Shown piece by piece: positions 7,121-14,119 of a stretch of DNA of 22,873 nucleotides. This stretch comes from TMED27 sp050633165 (GTDB lineage: Bacteria > Pseudomonadota > Alphaproteobacteria > Micavibrionales > Micavibrionaceae), in the NCBI GenBank assembly GCA_050633165.1, contig JBOEFZ010000028.1, forward strand, positions 1 to 22,873, given 5' to 3'. Position 1 is the first letter of the stretch, and every line of letters starts with the position of its first letter. The notes beneath the pieces were generated by a model. That model ran no database searches and was not told where the DNA came from. It saw only the letters and a list, made by a program, of their open reading frames with translations. The translations under genes and the position numbers were made by a program.

Positions 7121-8026
7121 ATGAGCATGCAGCACACCTTAAAATCAGACATCAAAATCAACGGCATCGGCCTTCATAGCGGTAAGGACATCACCCTCAC
7201 CATCCGCCCCGCCAAACCCGATAGCGGGATAACATTCATCCGCACCGATGTCATGGACAGGGATGCGCTCATCCCCGCTTTGTGGGATCACGTGAGCAAC
7301 ACCCAACTTTGCACCGTCATCTCCAACGAAGACGGCGTGAGCGTTGGCACAATCGAGCATGTCATGTCCGCCCTACGTGGCTGCGGCATTGATAACGCTA
7401 TTTTAGAGCTAAACGGCGCCGAAGTCCCCATCATGGACGGCAGCGCAATGCCATTTGTAGAAGCCATCGATTCGGTTGGAACATGCGCGCAAGACGCGCC
7501 GCGCAAAGTGATTAAAGTTCTCAAGGAAGTCTCCGTCGAGCATGACGGCAAGCGCGTAACCCTTAAACCCTCGGACATCGAAACCTTCACGGGCGAGATC
7601 GAATTTAGCCACCCCGACATCGGCAATCAAAAATTCGAAACGCAACTCCTCAACGGTAATTTCCGCCATGACATCGCCGAGGCTCGCACATTCGGCTTCT
7701 TGCATGAGGTTGAATATATGCGCAAAAACGGCCTCGCCCTCGGCGGATCACCGGATAACGCCATCGTTTTGGACACGAACAAAATCCTCAACGAAGAAGG
7801 CTTACGATTCGAAGACGAATTTATCCGCCACAAATTGCTGGACGCCATCGGCGATCTCTACCTTGCCGGCTTCCCGATTATCGGTGCCTATGACGGTGTA
7901 AAGGCCGGACACGCCATCAACAACGAAATCCTCCACGCCCTCTTCGCGGATAAAAGCGCGTATGAGATTGTCGCGCTGGACGCCGCGCCGGAAATAACCG
8001 CGCAAGACGCAAGCGTTTACGCTTAA
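7121..8026 (+). CDS. lpxC: UDP-3-O-acyl-N-acetylglucosamine deacetylase
   Basis: Zinc enzyme that makes the committed step of lipid A synthesis in the cytosol, removing acetate from UDP-3-O-acyl-GlcNAc. The 301 residues carry the full active site: GIGLHSG near 15, TIEH with base Glu79 and zinc ligand His80, HKLLDAIGD with His237 and Asp241, and GHAINN with catalytic His264. The length is normal. Two ATGs lie close together (7121 and 7127); I chose the first because the proposed promoter would start transcription there, but the second (MQHTL) cannot be excluded. Its place between ftsZ and bamD is the common alphaproteobacterial order. A long inverted repeat separates it from bamD. Confidence 0.97.
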   Translation: MSMQHTLKSDIKINGIGLHSGKDITLTIRPAKPDSGITFIRTDVMDRDALIPALWDHVSNTQLCTVISNEDGVSVGTIEHVMSALRGCGIDNAILELNGAEVPIMDGSAMPFVEAIDSVGTCAQDAPRKVIKVLKEVSVEHDGKRVTLKPSDIETFTGEIEFSHPDIGNQKFETQLLNGNFRHDIAEARTFGFLHEVEYMRKNGLALGGSPDNAIVLDTNKILNEEGLRFEDEFIRHKLLDAIGDLYLAGFPIIGAYDGVKAGHAINNEILHALFADKSAYEIVALDAAPEITAQDASVYA

Positions 8027-8033
8027 AAATTCC

Positions 8034-8113
8034 ACCACGAAGACACAAAGTCCACAAAGATACACAAAGAATAAAAACTTTGTGAAACTTGGTGGACTTT
8101 GTGTCTTCGTGGT
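8034..8113. repeat. Long inverted repeat between lpxC and bamD (CACGAAG family)
   Basis: The segments 8034-8054 and 8093-8113 are perfect 21-base inverted repeats beginning ACCACGAAGACACAAAG. Inside them CACAAAG (8063-8069) pairs with CTTTGTG (8078-8084), so almost the whole 80 bases folds into one hairpin with an A-rich loop. The arms contain a loose tandem of ACACAAAG-like units every 8-11 bases. Related strings lie at 10649-10754 and 14088-14116. The hairpin starts 8 bases after the lpxC stop and could also limit read-through into bamD, although no T-run follows. Confidence 0.8.
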
Positions 8114-8146
8114 TAAATAATAATACAAAGAAATTCAGGAGTAAAA

Positions 8147-8968
8147 ATGCGCTATTTCTTAACGATTATATGTTTGATGATGATGCCGACACTAACGGCC
8201 TGTTCCTCCAATGATAAGGAACGCAAAGTCATCACCGAAGATAATGTCGATAGGCTCTATAACGACGCGGGACGTGCGCTGGACGAAGAAAACTACATCA
8301 CCGCCAGCCGCCTTTTCGAAGAGGTAGAGCGCCAACACCCCTATTCAAAATGGGCCACCAAGGCACAACTCATGGCGGGCTATTCTTATTACGAGGCGCA
8401 ACGCTACGATGATGCGATCCTCGCGCTCGATCGCTTTATCGACCTTCACCCCGGGCATAAAGACGTGGCTTACGCCTACTACCTCCGCGCACTATGCTTT
8501 TACGAGCAAATATCGGATGTCCGCCGTGATCAGGCCATGACGGGCTACGCGATGGAGGCTTTTGATGCCGTCATCAACCGCTTCCCCGACTCGCAATATG
8601 CGCGTGACGCAAAACTCAAAAAAGACCTCACCCGTGACCATTTGGCGGGTAAGGAAATGGAAATCGGGCGCTACTACCTCAACCGAAACCAAATTAATGC
8701 CGCGATTAACCGCTTTCAAACGGTGGTCAAAGATTACCAAACCACCACCCACACCGCCGAGGCACTGCATCGCTTAATCGAAGCCTACCTAACGCTCGGC
8801 CTCAAGGAAGAAGCCACAAAAATCGCCGCCGTGCTCGGGCATAACTACCCCGGCAATGAATGGTACGAACGCAGCTTCGCCCTCCTTGACGATGAGGCGC
8901 GCGCGCGAATCGTTGCGGAACGCGGCATTGTGGATCGCACCGTGGATTCAATTTTTAAACCGGATTAG
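8147..8968 (+). CDS. bamD: Outer-membrane assembly lipoprotein BamD
   Basis: Lipoprotein of the BAM complex that helps insert beta-barrel proteins in the outer membrane. 273 residues with a short signal peptide and lipobox LTAC, placing the lipidated Cys at residue 19. Ser at +2 and not Asp favours sorting to the outer membrane. The rest consists of TPR-type helical pairs typical of BamD: NDAGRALDEENYITASRLFEEVERQHPYSKWATKAQLMAGYS, then YEAQRYDDAILALDRFIDLHP. A good ribosome-binding site AGGAG (8137-8141) lies 5 bases before the ATG. recN begins 3 bases after the stop, so the pair is probably co-transcribed. Confidence 0.96.
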   Translation: MRYFLTIICLMMMPTLTACSSNDKERKVITEDNVDRLYNDAGRALDEENYITASRLFEEVERQHPYSKWATKAQLMAGYSYYEAQRYDDAILALDRFIDLHPGHKDVAYAYYLRALCFYEQISDVRRDQAMTGYAMEAFDAVINRFPDSQYARDAKLKKDLTRDHLAGKEMEIGRYYLNRNQINAAINRFQTVVKDYQTTTHTAEALHRLIEAYLTLGLKEEATKIAAVLGHNYPGNEWYERSFALLDDEARARIVAERGIVDRTVDSIFKPD

Positions 8969-8971
8969 GCT

Positions 8972-10639
8972 ATGTTAACGACTTTGCGTATACAAAATGT
9001 CGTTTTAATAAAAGACCTCACCATTGAGTTCGATAGCGGCTTATGCGCATTAACGGGGGAAACAGGGGCGGGGAAATCGATCCTGCTCGATTCGCTTGGC
9101 CTTGCCATTGGCGCCCGCGCCGATAGTGGACTGGTCCGTCGCGGCGCAGAAAAATCAAGCGTCACCGCCGTATTCGAACTCCCCGCCACCCATCCCGCCA
9201 AAGCGATCCTTGAGGCGCAAGATCTCAGCTTCGACCCCACCCTCATGCTCCGCCGCACCCTCACCGCCGATGGCCGCAGCCGCGCCTATATTAATGACCA
9301 GCCCGTGAGCGCGGCCTTGCTCAAATCCATCGGCCAAAGCGTCCTTGAAATCCACGGGCAGTTTGATACGCAAATTCTGCTCGATCCCAAAACCCATCGC
9401 GGCCTTTTGGATGATTACGCGGGCGCGGATATGGCAAGCACCAAAACGGCATGGCAAGACTACAGCCAAGCCAAGCTAACCCTAACAGGCCTTCAAACCG
9501 CCGCAAAAGCCAGCGTCGAGCATGAGGAATATTTACGCACCGCTCTCGAAGATTTAGACGCGCTCGAACCCAACGCGGGCGAGGAAGAAACATTGGCGAA
9601 CCTGCGCGAATCCCTTATGCATCGCGAGCAAATCCTCGAAGGGTTAAGCGCCGCTTACCACGCCCTCAACGCCGAAGACGACCCCTTAAGCAACGCAGCC
9701 GGAACAATCGACCGTATCGCGGATAAAATCGGCGAAGCAGGCCGTGAAAAATTTGGAGGCATCGCCGCCGCCCTCGACCGCGCCACCAATGAAGTCCAAG
9801 AAGCGTTGAGCGAAATCCAATCCCTCTCAAGCGATCTGGAGCATAGCGAGCATGATCTACAATCCATCGATGACCGCCTCTTCGCCCTGCGCGCCCAAGC
9901 GCGAAAGCATGAATGCAGCGTCGATACCCTCGCCGATAAGCGCGAAGCATTAGCGGCTGAGCTGAACGCCATTGAACACGCGGATGAGCGGATAGATGAG
10001 CAATTCAAAATCGTCGAGGCCGCCAAGCTCGCGTATGAAAAAGAGGCGCTCGCCCTACGAGCTTTACGGGAAAAGGCCGCCACAAAACTCGACGCCCTCA
10101 TCGCCGCCGAACTCCCGCCCCTCAAAATGGAGCGCGCGGCATTCCTCACGCGCCTCGAATCGTTGGAGGAAGGGGAATGGAGCGCAAACGGCATGGATCG
10201 CATACGCTTCCTCGTCGCGACAAATCCGGGTGCGGAGCCTGGCGCGCTCAACAAAATCGCATCGGGAGGCGAGATGTCGCGCTTCATGCTCGCGCTGAAG
10301 GTTGTGACGGCGGAAACGGGCGCTGCCGGCTCGCTCATCTTCGATGAGGTCGATGCGGGAATCGGCGGCGGCACGGCGGATGCGGTGGGCGAACGCCTCG
10401 CGCGTCTTGCCGGATCAAACAAGCAAATCCTCGTCGTCACCCACTCCCCCCAAGTCGCCGCCCGCGCCGCGCATCACTGGATTGTGGAAAAAAGCGGCGA
10501 TGCGGATGCGGTAACAACCACCGTCATCCCGCTCGGGTCCCGCGAATCCCGCCGCAACGAAATCGCCCGCATGCTGGCGGGGGCAACGATAACCCCTGAG
10601 GCGCAAGCAGCAGCGGATAAATTGTTGGAAGTGGCTTAA
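8972..10639 (+). CDS. recN: DNA repair protein RecN
   Basis: SMC-like ATPase of cytosolic double-strand-break repair, acting with RecA. 555 residues. Walker A GETGAGKS is at 29-36. Long charged coiled-coil arms fill the middle (about 165-380). Near the C-terminus are the ABC signature (NKIASGGEMSRFMLAL), Walker B (LIFDEVDAGIGGG) and the H-loop VTHSPQVAA. The length is that of the family. It follows bamD by 3 bases and precedes ligA after a repeat-filled gap of about 120 bases, an order common in Alphaproteobacteria. No LexA-type site was recognised nearby, and its promoter is presumably shared with bamD. Confidence 0.97.
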   Translation: MLTTLRIQNVVLIKDLTIEFDSGLCALTGETGAGKSILLDSLGLAIGARADSGLVRRGAEKSSVTAVFELPATHPAKAILEAQDLSFDPTLMLRRTLTADGRSRAYINDQPVSAALLKSIGQSVLEIHGQFDTQILLDPKTHRGLLDDYAGADMASTKTAWQDYSQAKLTLTGLQTAAKASVEHEEYLRTALEDLDALEPNAGEEETLANLRESLMHREQILEGLSAAYHALNAEDDPLSNAAGTIDRIADKIGEAGREKFGGIAAALDRATNEVQEALSEIQSLSSDLEHSEHDLQSIDDRLFALRAQARKHECSVDTLADKREALAAELNAIEHADERIDEQFKIVEAAKLAYEKEALALRALREKAATKLDALIAAELPPLKMERAAFLTRLESLEEGEWSANGMDRIRFLVATNPGAEPGALNKIASGGEMSRFMLALKVVTAETGAAGSLIFDEVDAGIGGGTADAVGERLARLAGSNKQILVVTHSPQVAARAAHHWIVEKSGDADAVTTTVIPLGSRESRRNEIARMLAGATITPEAQAAADKLLEVA

Positions 10640-10648
10640 AAAAGATTG

Positions 10649-10754
10649 TTAACACGAAGATATGAAGATGCACGAAGCGCACATATCTTGCCGTAAGAAC
10701 ATAAATAAAGAAAACTTCGTGATCTTCTTTAAATCTTCCTTGGCTTCGTGTTAA
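10649..10754. repeat. Imperfect inverted repeat between recN and ligA (CACGAAG family)
   Basis: TTAACACGAAG at 10649-10659 and CTTCGTGTTAA at 10744-10754 are perfect 11-base inverted repeats. The arms continue with degenerate GAAGAT- and CACGAAG-like units (for example CACGAAG at 10671-10677 and CTTCGTG at 10715-10721). It fills nearly the whole recN-ligA gap and reaches to within 8 bases of the ligA ATG, so it may also shape the ligA leader. It is the same type of repeat as at 8034-8113. Confidence 0.7.
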
Positions 10755-10762
10755 AAATTCAC

Positions 10763-12847
10763 ATGAGCTTACTTGATTTAGAAAAAGAAGACGCGCGGGC
10801 AAAACATGCTGAGATTGCCAAGAAAATCAGCACTGCTGATCGCGAATATTACCAAGACGATGCCCCGAGCCTAAGCGATGCGGATTACGACGTCTTGCGC
10901 GCTGAACTCTTGGCAATCGAAGCAAAACACCCTGAACTCGCCACCGCGCAAAGCCCCTCCCGAACCGTCGGCGCGACGCCCGCCAAGGGGTTTAAAAAGG
11001 TGCAGCACGCCGTTCCGATGCTCTCGCTCTCCAATGTATTTAGCGAAGAGGATGTGAGTGATTTCCTCGACCGCGTGCGAAAATTCCTCGGCCTCCCCGA
11101 AACCGAGCCCCTCGAAATCGTCGCCGAGCCAAAAATCGATGGCCTGTCCTGCTCGCTACGCTACGAAAACCGAAAACTGATCCAAGCCGCCACCAGAGGC
11201 GATGGGCATGAGGGCGAAGACATCACTGCCAACATCATGACCATTGATGAAATCCCTAAAGTTCTGCCCGATGATGCGCCGGATATATTGGAGGTGCGCG
11301 GCGAGATTTACATGTCCCGCGCCGATTTTGCGGCCCTCAATGCCGCGCAGGATGAGGCAGGAAAGCCCCCCTTCGCCAATCCGAGAAACGCCGCAGCGGG
11401 CAGCGTCCGCCAACTCGATGTCACTGTCACAAAATCCCGCCCGATCCGTTTCTTCGGCTACGCGCTGGGCGAGGTGAGTGCCCCGGTTGCAGATACACAA
11501 GGGAGCATCCGCGAACAGCTCAGCGCATGGGGCTTCCCAATTCCTGTCATTGGAAACGCAATCGGAATGACATTGTCCGGCGTTGAGGACATCATCACCC
11601 ACTACACCCATATCCTGCAATCGCGCGCCAACCTTGATTACGAAATCGACGGGGTAGTGTATAAAATCAATCGCCTCGATTACCAATCCCGCCTCGGCTT
11701 TATCTCCCGCTCCCCGCGCTGGGCCACGGCGCATAAATTCCCCGCCGAGCAAGCCGTCACCATCCTGCGCGATATCGATATCCAAGTCGGGCGCACCGGT
11801 GCGCTCACCCCCGTCGCGCGGTTAGAGCCGATTAGCGTCGGCGGCGTTGTTGTCTCTAACGCGACCTTACATAACGCCGATGAAATCACCCGAAAAGATG
11901 CCCGCATCGGCGATACGGTGGTGGTGCAACGCGCGGGCGACGTCATCCCGCAAATTGTTGAGGTCCTCACCGAAAAACGCAGCGGGGATGTGCCGGAATA
12001 CGAATTCCCCACCCATTGCCCCGCCTGCGGTTCGCTGGCCATTCGTGAGGATGAAGACGTTGTGACGCGCTGCACCGGTGGTCTAATTTGCCCCGCCCAA
12101 GCGGTCGAGCGCCTCAAACATTTCGTCTCCCGCCTTGCCTTCGACATTGATGGCCTCGGCGCAAAAATTATTGAACAATTCTACGAGGATGGCCTTATCC
12201 GCGCCCCCCAAGACATATTCACGCTGGAGGAGGGCAATAAAAACACCCTAACCCCCATCCGCGCCCGCGAAGGCTGGGGCGATTTATCGGAGAAAAACCT
12301 CTTCGCCTCCATCAATACCCGCCGCAAACTCACCTTCAATCGCTTCATCTATGCCTTAGGAATCCGCCAAATCGGCGAGGCCACGGCAAAACGCTTAGCC
12401 GCACATTATGGCGATATTGAAACACTCAAAACCGCAATGCAAAACGCACATAACCACGAAAACGAAGCCTACCAAGACCTCATCAATATCGAAGATATCG
12501 GCCCCGGCGCAGCCGATGAGCTGATCGGCTTTTTCGCCGAAGAACATAATCTGGAGATTTTAGACGCGCTAATCCCGCATCTCGACATCACGCCCTATGA
12601 ACAACCTATCGCAAGCGACAGTCCCATCGCCGGAAAAACCCTCGTCTTCACCGGAACATTGACAAAAACCACCCGCGCGGAAGGTAAGGCAAAGGCCGAA
12701 AGTCTAGGCGCAAAGGTCGCCGGATCGGTGTCAAAGAAAACCGACTACCTCATCGCCGGAAGCGACGCAGGATCAAAGCTTAAAAAAGCAAAGGATTTGG
12801 GGGTCGAGATATTGGATGAGGATGCGTGGCTATCGCTTATCGGTTAA
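10763..12847 (+). CDS. ligA: NAD-dependent DNA ligase
   Basis: Seals nicks in replication and repair using NAD+. The layout is complete in 694 residues: an N-terminal Ia domain (with YYQDDAPSLSDADYD), adenylation domain with the catalytic lysine Lys124 in EPKIDG, GEIYM and NPRNAAAGS, an OB fold, a zinc finger (CPACG...C...C), helix-hairpin-helix repeats and a C-terminal BRCT domain from about 615 (IAGKTLVFTGTL). A GTG at 10748 would extend the protein by 5 residues, but it lies inside the inverted repeat; the ATG at 10763 (MSLLDLEKED) fits the family better. Its stop is 3 bases from the stop of the convergent small gene, with no terminator between. Confidence 0.96.
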   Translation: MSLLDLEKEDARAKHAEIAKKISTADREYYQDDAPSLSDADYDVLRAELLAIEAKHPELATAQSPSRTVGATPAKGFKKVQHAVPMLSLSNVFSEEDVSDFLDRVRKFLGLPETEPLEIVAEPKIDGLSCSLRYENRKLIQAATRGDGHEGEDITANIMTIDEIPKVLPDDAPDILEVRGEIYMSRADFAALNAAQDEAGKPPFANPRNAAAGSVRQLDVTVTKSRPIRFFGYALGEVSAPVADTQGSIREQLSAWGFPIPVIGNAIGMTLSGVEDIITHYTHILQSRANLDYEIDGVVYKINRLDYQSRLGFISRSPRWATAHKFPAEQAVTILRDIDIQVGRTGALTPVARLEPISVGGVVVSNATLHNADEITRKDARIGDTVVVQRAGDVIPQIVEVLTEKRSGDVPEYEFPTHCPACGSLAIREDEDVVTRCTGGLICPAQAVERLKHFVSRLAFDIDGLGAKIIEQFYEDGLIRAPQDIFTLEEGNKNTLTPIRAREGWGDLSEKNLFASINTRRKLTFNRFIYALGIRQIGEATAKRLAAHYGDIETLKTAMQNAHNHENEAYQDLINIEDIGPGAADELIGFFAEEHNLEILDALIPHLDITPYEQPIASDSPIAGKTLVFTGTLTKTTRAEGKAKAESLGAKVAGSVSKKTDYLIAGSDAGSKLKKAKDLGVEILDEDAWLSLIG

Positions 12848-12850
12848 AAC

Positions 12851-13078
12851 CTAGCGATTAGCCTTAAGCGCATCAAGCTTTGCCATCGCTTCCTCAACCT
12901 CGGGCGGATAATCACGACGCTCAACAAACTCACCGCCACCGGAATTGCGCGTCAAGGCCAGTTCAAGAGCATGCGTCAAAGCTTCGGCAATCGGCACATC
13001 TTCTTGGGACAGCGAAAGTTGCAACGCGGATAAAATACGATCACTTAAACGGATGTGGTTATTTTCAAATTCGCTCAT
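12851..13078 (-). CDS. Small conserved-looking protein of unknown function
   Basis: 75 residues, not recognised. The first half (residues 9-44, from IRLSDRILSALQLSL to ALELALTR) is predicted helical with regularly spaced Leu. A Gly-rich turn (SGGGEF) follows, and the end (YPPEVEEAMAKLDALKANR) is a short charged helix. There is no signal peptide or membrane segment. It is supported as a real gene by an AAGGAG ribosome-binding site placed 7 bases before the ATG and by compact packing: 3 bases from the ligA stop and 23 bases downstream of the hydrolase stop on the same strand. Probably the last gene of the minus-strand unit. Confidence 0.7.
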   Translation of the reverse strand: MSEFENNHIRLSDRILSALQLSLSQEDVPIAEALTHALELALTRNSGGGEFVERRDYPPEVEEAMAKLDALKANR

Positions 13079-13101
13079 AGCTGGCTCCTTAAATTACTCC
13101 T

Positions 13102-14097
13102 TCAATGTGCCTGCTTAGCCCGTTTTTTGCAACCCTCAATCCGTGCAAAGAATGCATCCGTAAATTGTGAGCGATAGGGATCGCTCTCCATCAAAAGCTC
13201 ATGCCGCGCGCCATCAATCTCGATCAATTCCGCATGCGGCATGCGCGGAACTGCCGTTCGGATGGCATCATTGCTTACAATAAAATCCTTAGTCCCGAGC
13301 GCAAACAGACACGGCGCTTTAATTTCATGCACATGATCTTGCACGGTAAAGCAGCTCCGCAAGGCATGATAAACCCACCCAAATGTCACATCCCCGATAT
13401 CAAGCGCTGGCTGCGCATCCATCCATGACAGCATCACCGGAAAACGCAACGGGTCGGATGTAAGCGGGTTGGGCGTAAAAACTTTGTTCTGAAGACGGGA
13501 GTTTTTGCCGTGAAGGCTAGTGAAAACCTTTCCAAGAAGAACATTCAACCCCCGCGACAGGCCTAACGAAAAGCATCGCGGCATAAATTGCACGGCATGA
13601 ATACCCACCATCGGCGCACTGAACGATGCATTCGTGAATACACTGGGATGCAGGGTCAAATACCGCAACCCGATATTCCCCCCCATCGAATGGGCGAGCA
13701 TATGTAAGGGAAGTCCCTCCCTTAAATCGTCATCCCGCGGCTCGACCGCGGGATCTCTTGCCAGTATGTGGCTAATCATTTCATGTAAATCCGCAACATC
13801 CTCGGCAAAATCCGCGCTATGCCGTTTCAGGCGATCCCGCAAATACCGCCCCGAAGCCCCTTGCCCATACCAATCAATAACGTAAAAGCCATAGCCCCGC
13901 GCAAGGCATTCCCGCGCTATCTCAAAATATTTCTCCCCAAATTCCGATAGACCGGGCAGGGCAACCACAATCCCCTTCGCCCCCTCCGGCACACAAAACC
14001 CAAACCGAACCTCACGCCCAGCACGCGTAAACCGCCCCCATTGCCAGCTCTCCGGCTCGGTGAATCGCTTCTCTAGATTGTGTGAATCTCTGCGCAC
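13102..14097 (-). CDS. Alpha/beta hydrolase of the lysophospholipase / monoacylglycerol lipase type
   Basis: 331 residues of the S33-like Hydrolase_4 group: YVIDWYGQGASGR near 72-84, nucleophile elbow HSMGG with Ser137, acid Asp271 in LGTKD and His299 in DGARHE. Members cleave lysophospholipids or monoacylglycerols; the substrate here is inferred. Two features are odd. First, residues 113-125 (ARDPAVEPRDDDL) sit in an otherwise ordinary region and are encoded by a GC-rich palindrome (13732-13754), which looks like an in-frame repeat insertion. Second, the only usable start is a GTG at 14097 that lies within a CGCAGAG-type repeat; an in-frame stop sits 18 bases upstream and no clear Shine-Dalgarno precedes it. 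Catalytic residues are intact, so the protein is probably functional. Confidence 0.88.
   Translation of the reverse strand: MRRDSHNLEKRFTEPESWQWGRFTRAGREVRFGFCVPEGAKGIVVALPGLSEFGEKYFEIARECLARGYGFYVIDWYGQGASGRYLRDRLKRHSADFAEDVADLHEMISHILARDPAVEPRDDDLREGLPLHMLAHSMGGNIGLRYLTLHPSVFTNASFSAPMVGIHAVQFMPRCFSLGLSRGLNVLLGKVFTSLHGKNSRLQNKVFTPNPLTSDPLRFPVMLSWMDAQPALDIGDVTFGWVYHALRSCFTVQDHVHEIKAPCLFALGTKDFIVSNDAIRTAVPRMPHAELIEIDGARHELLMESDPYRSQFTDAFFARIEGCKKRAKQAH
13705..13754. repeat. In-frame palindromic element inside a coding sequence
   Basis: ATCCCGCGG (13732-13740) and CCGCGGGAT (13746-13754) are perfect 9-base inverted repeats around CTCGA. A second hairpin lies next to it: TAAGGGA (13705-13711) with TCCCTTA (13718-13724). 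The core reads GTCATCCCG...CGGGATCT, shared with the element at 22052-22135. On the coding strand it is translated as DPAVEPRDDD within the hydrolase, reminiscent of palindromic elements known in Rickettsia genes. The second hairpin partly encodes the natural GLPLHML segment and may be coincidental. Confidence 0.6.
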
Positions 14098-14116
14098 TCT
14101 GCGTCTCTGCGGTTAA
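14088..14116 (-). repeat. CGCAGAG-type repeat between pntB and the hydrolase gene
   Basis: Read on the minus strand this 29-base segment is TTAACCGCAGAGACGCAGAG followed by TGCGCAGAG, three CGCAGAG units spaced 9-10 bases apart after TTAAC. It has the same design as the CACGAAG strings at 8034-8113 and 10649-10754, but as a single arm without an inverted partner. It fills the gap after the pntB stop and supplies the GTG start of the hydrolase. Confidence 0.55.
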
Positions 14117-14119
14117 TTA

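Noticed and set aside
8034..8113. Repeated ACACAAAG units considered as a CRISPR or iteron array
   Set aside because: Units are short, degenerate and arranged as one inverted repeat; there are no unique spacers, cas genes or replication-initiator gene. Not a CRISPR and not evidence of an origin.
10748..10762. GTG start for LigA inside the inverted repeat
   Set aside because: It adds only five residues (MLKIH), lacks a ribosome-binding site, and lies in repeat sequence; ATG 10763 fits LigA N-termini better.
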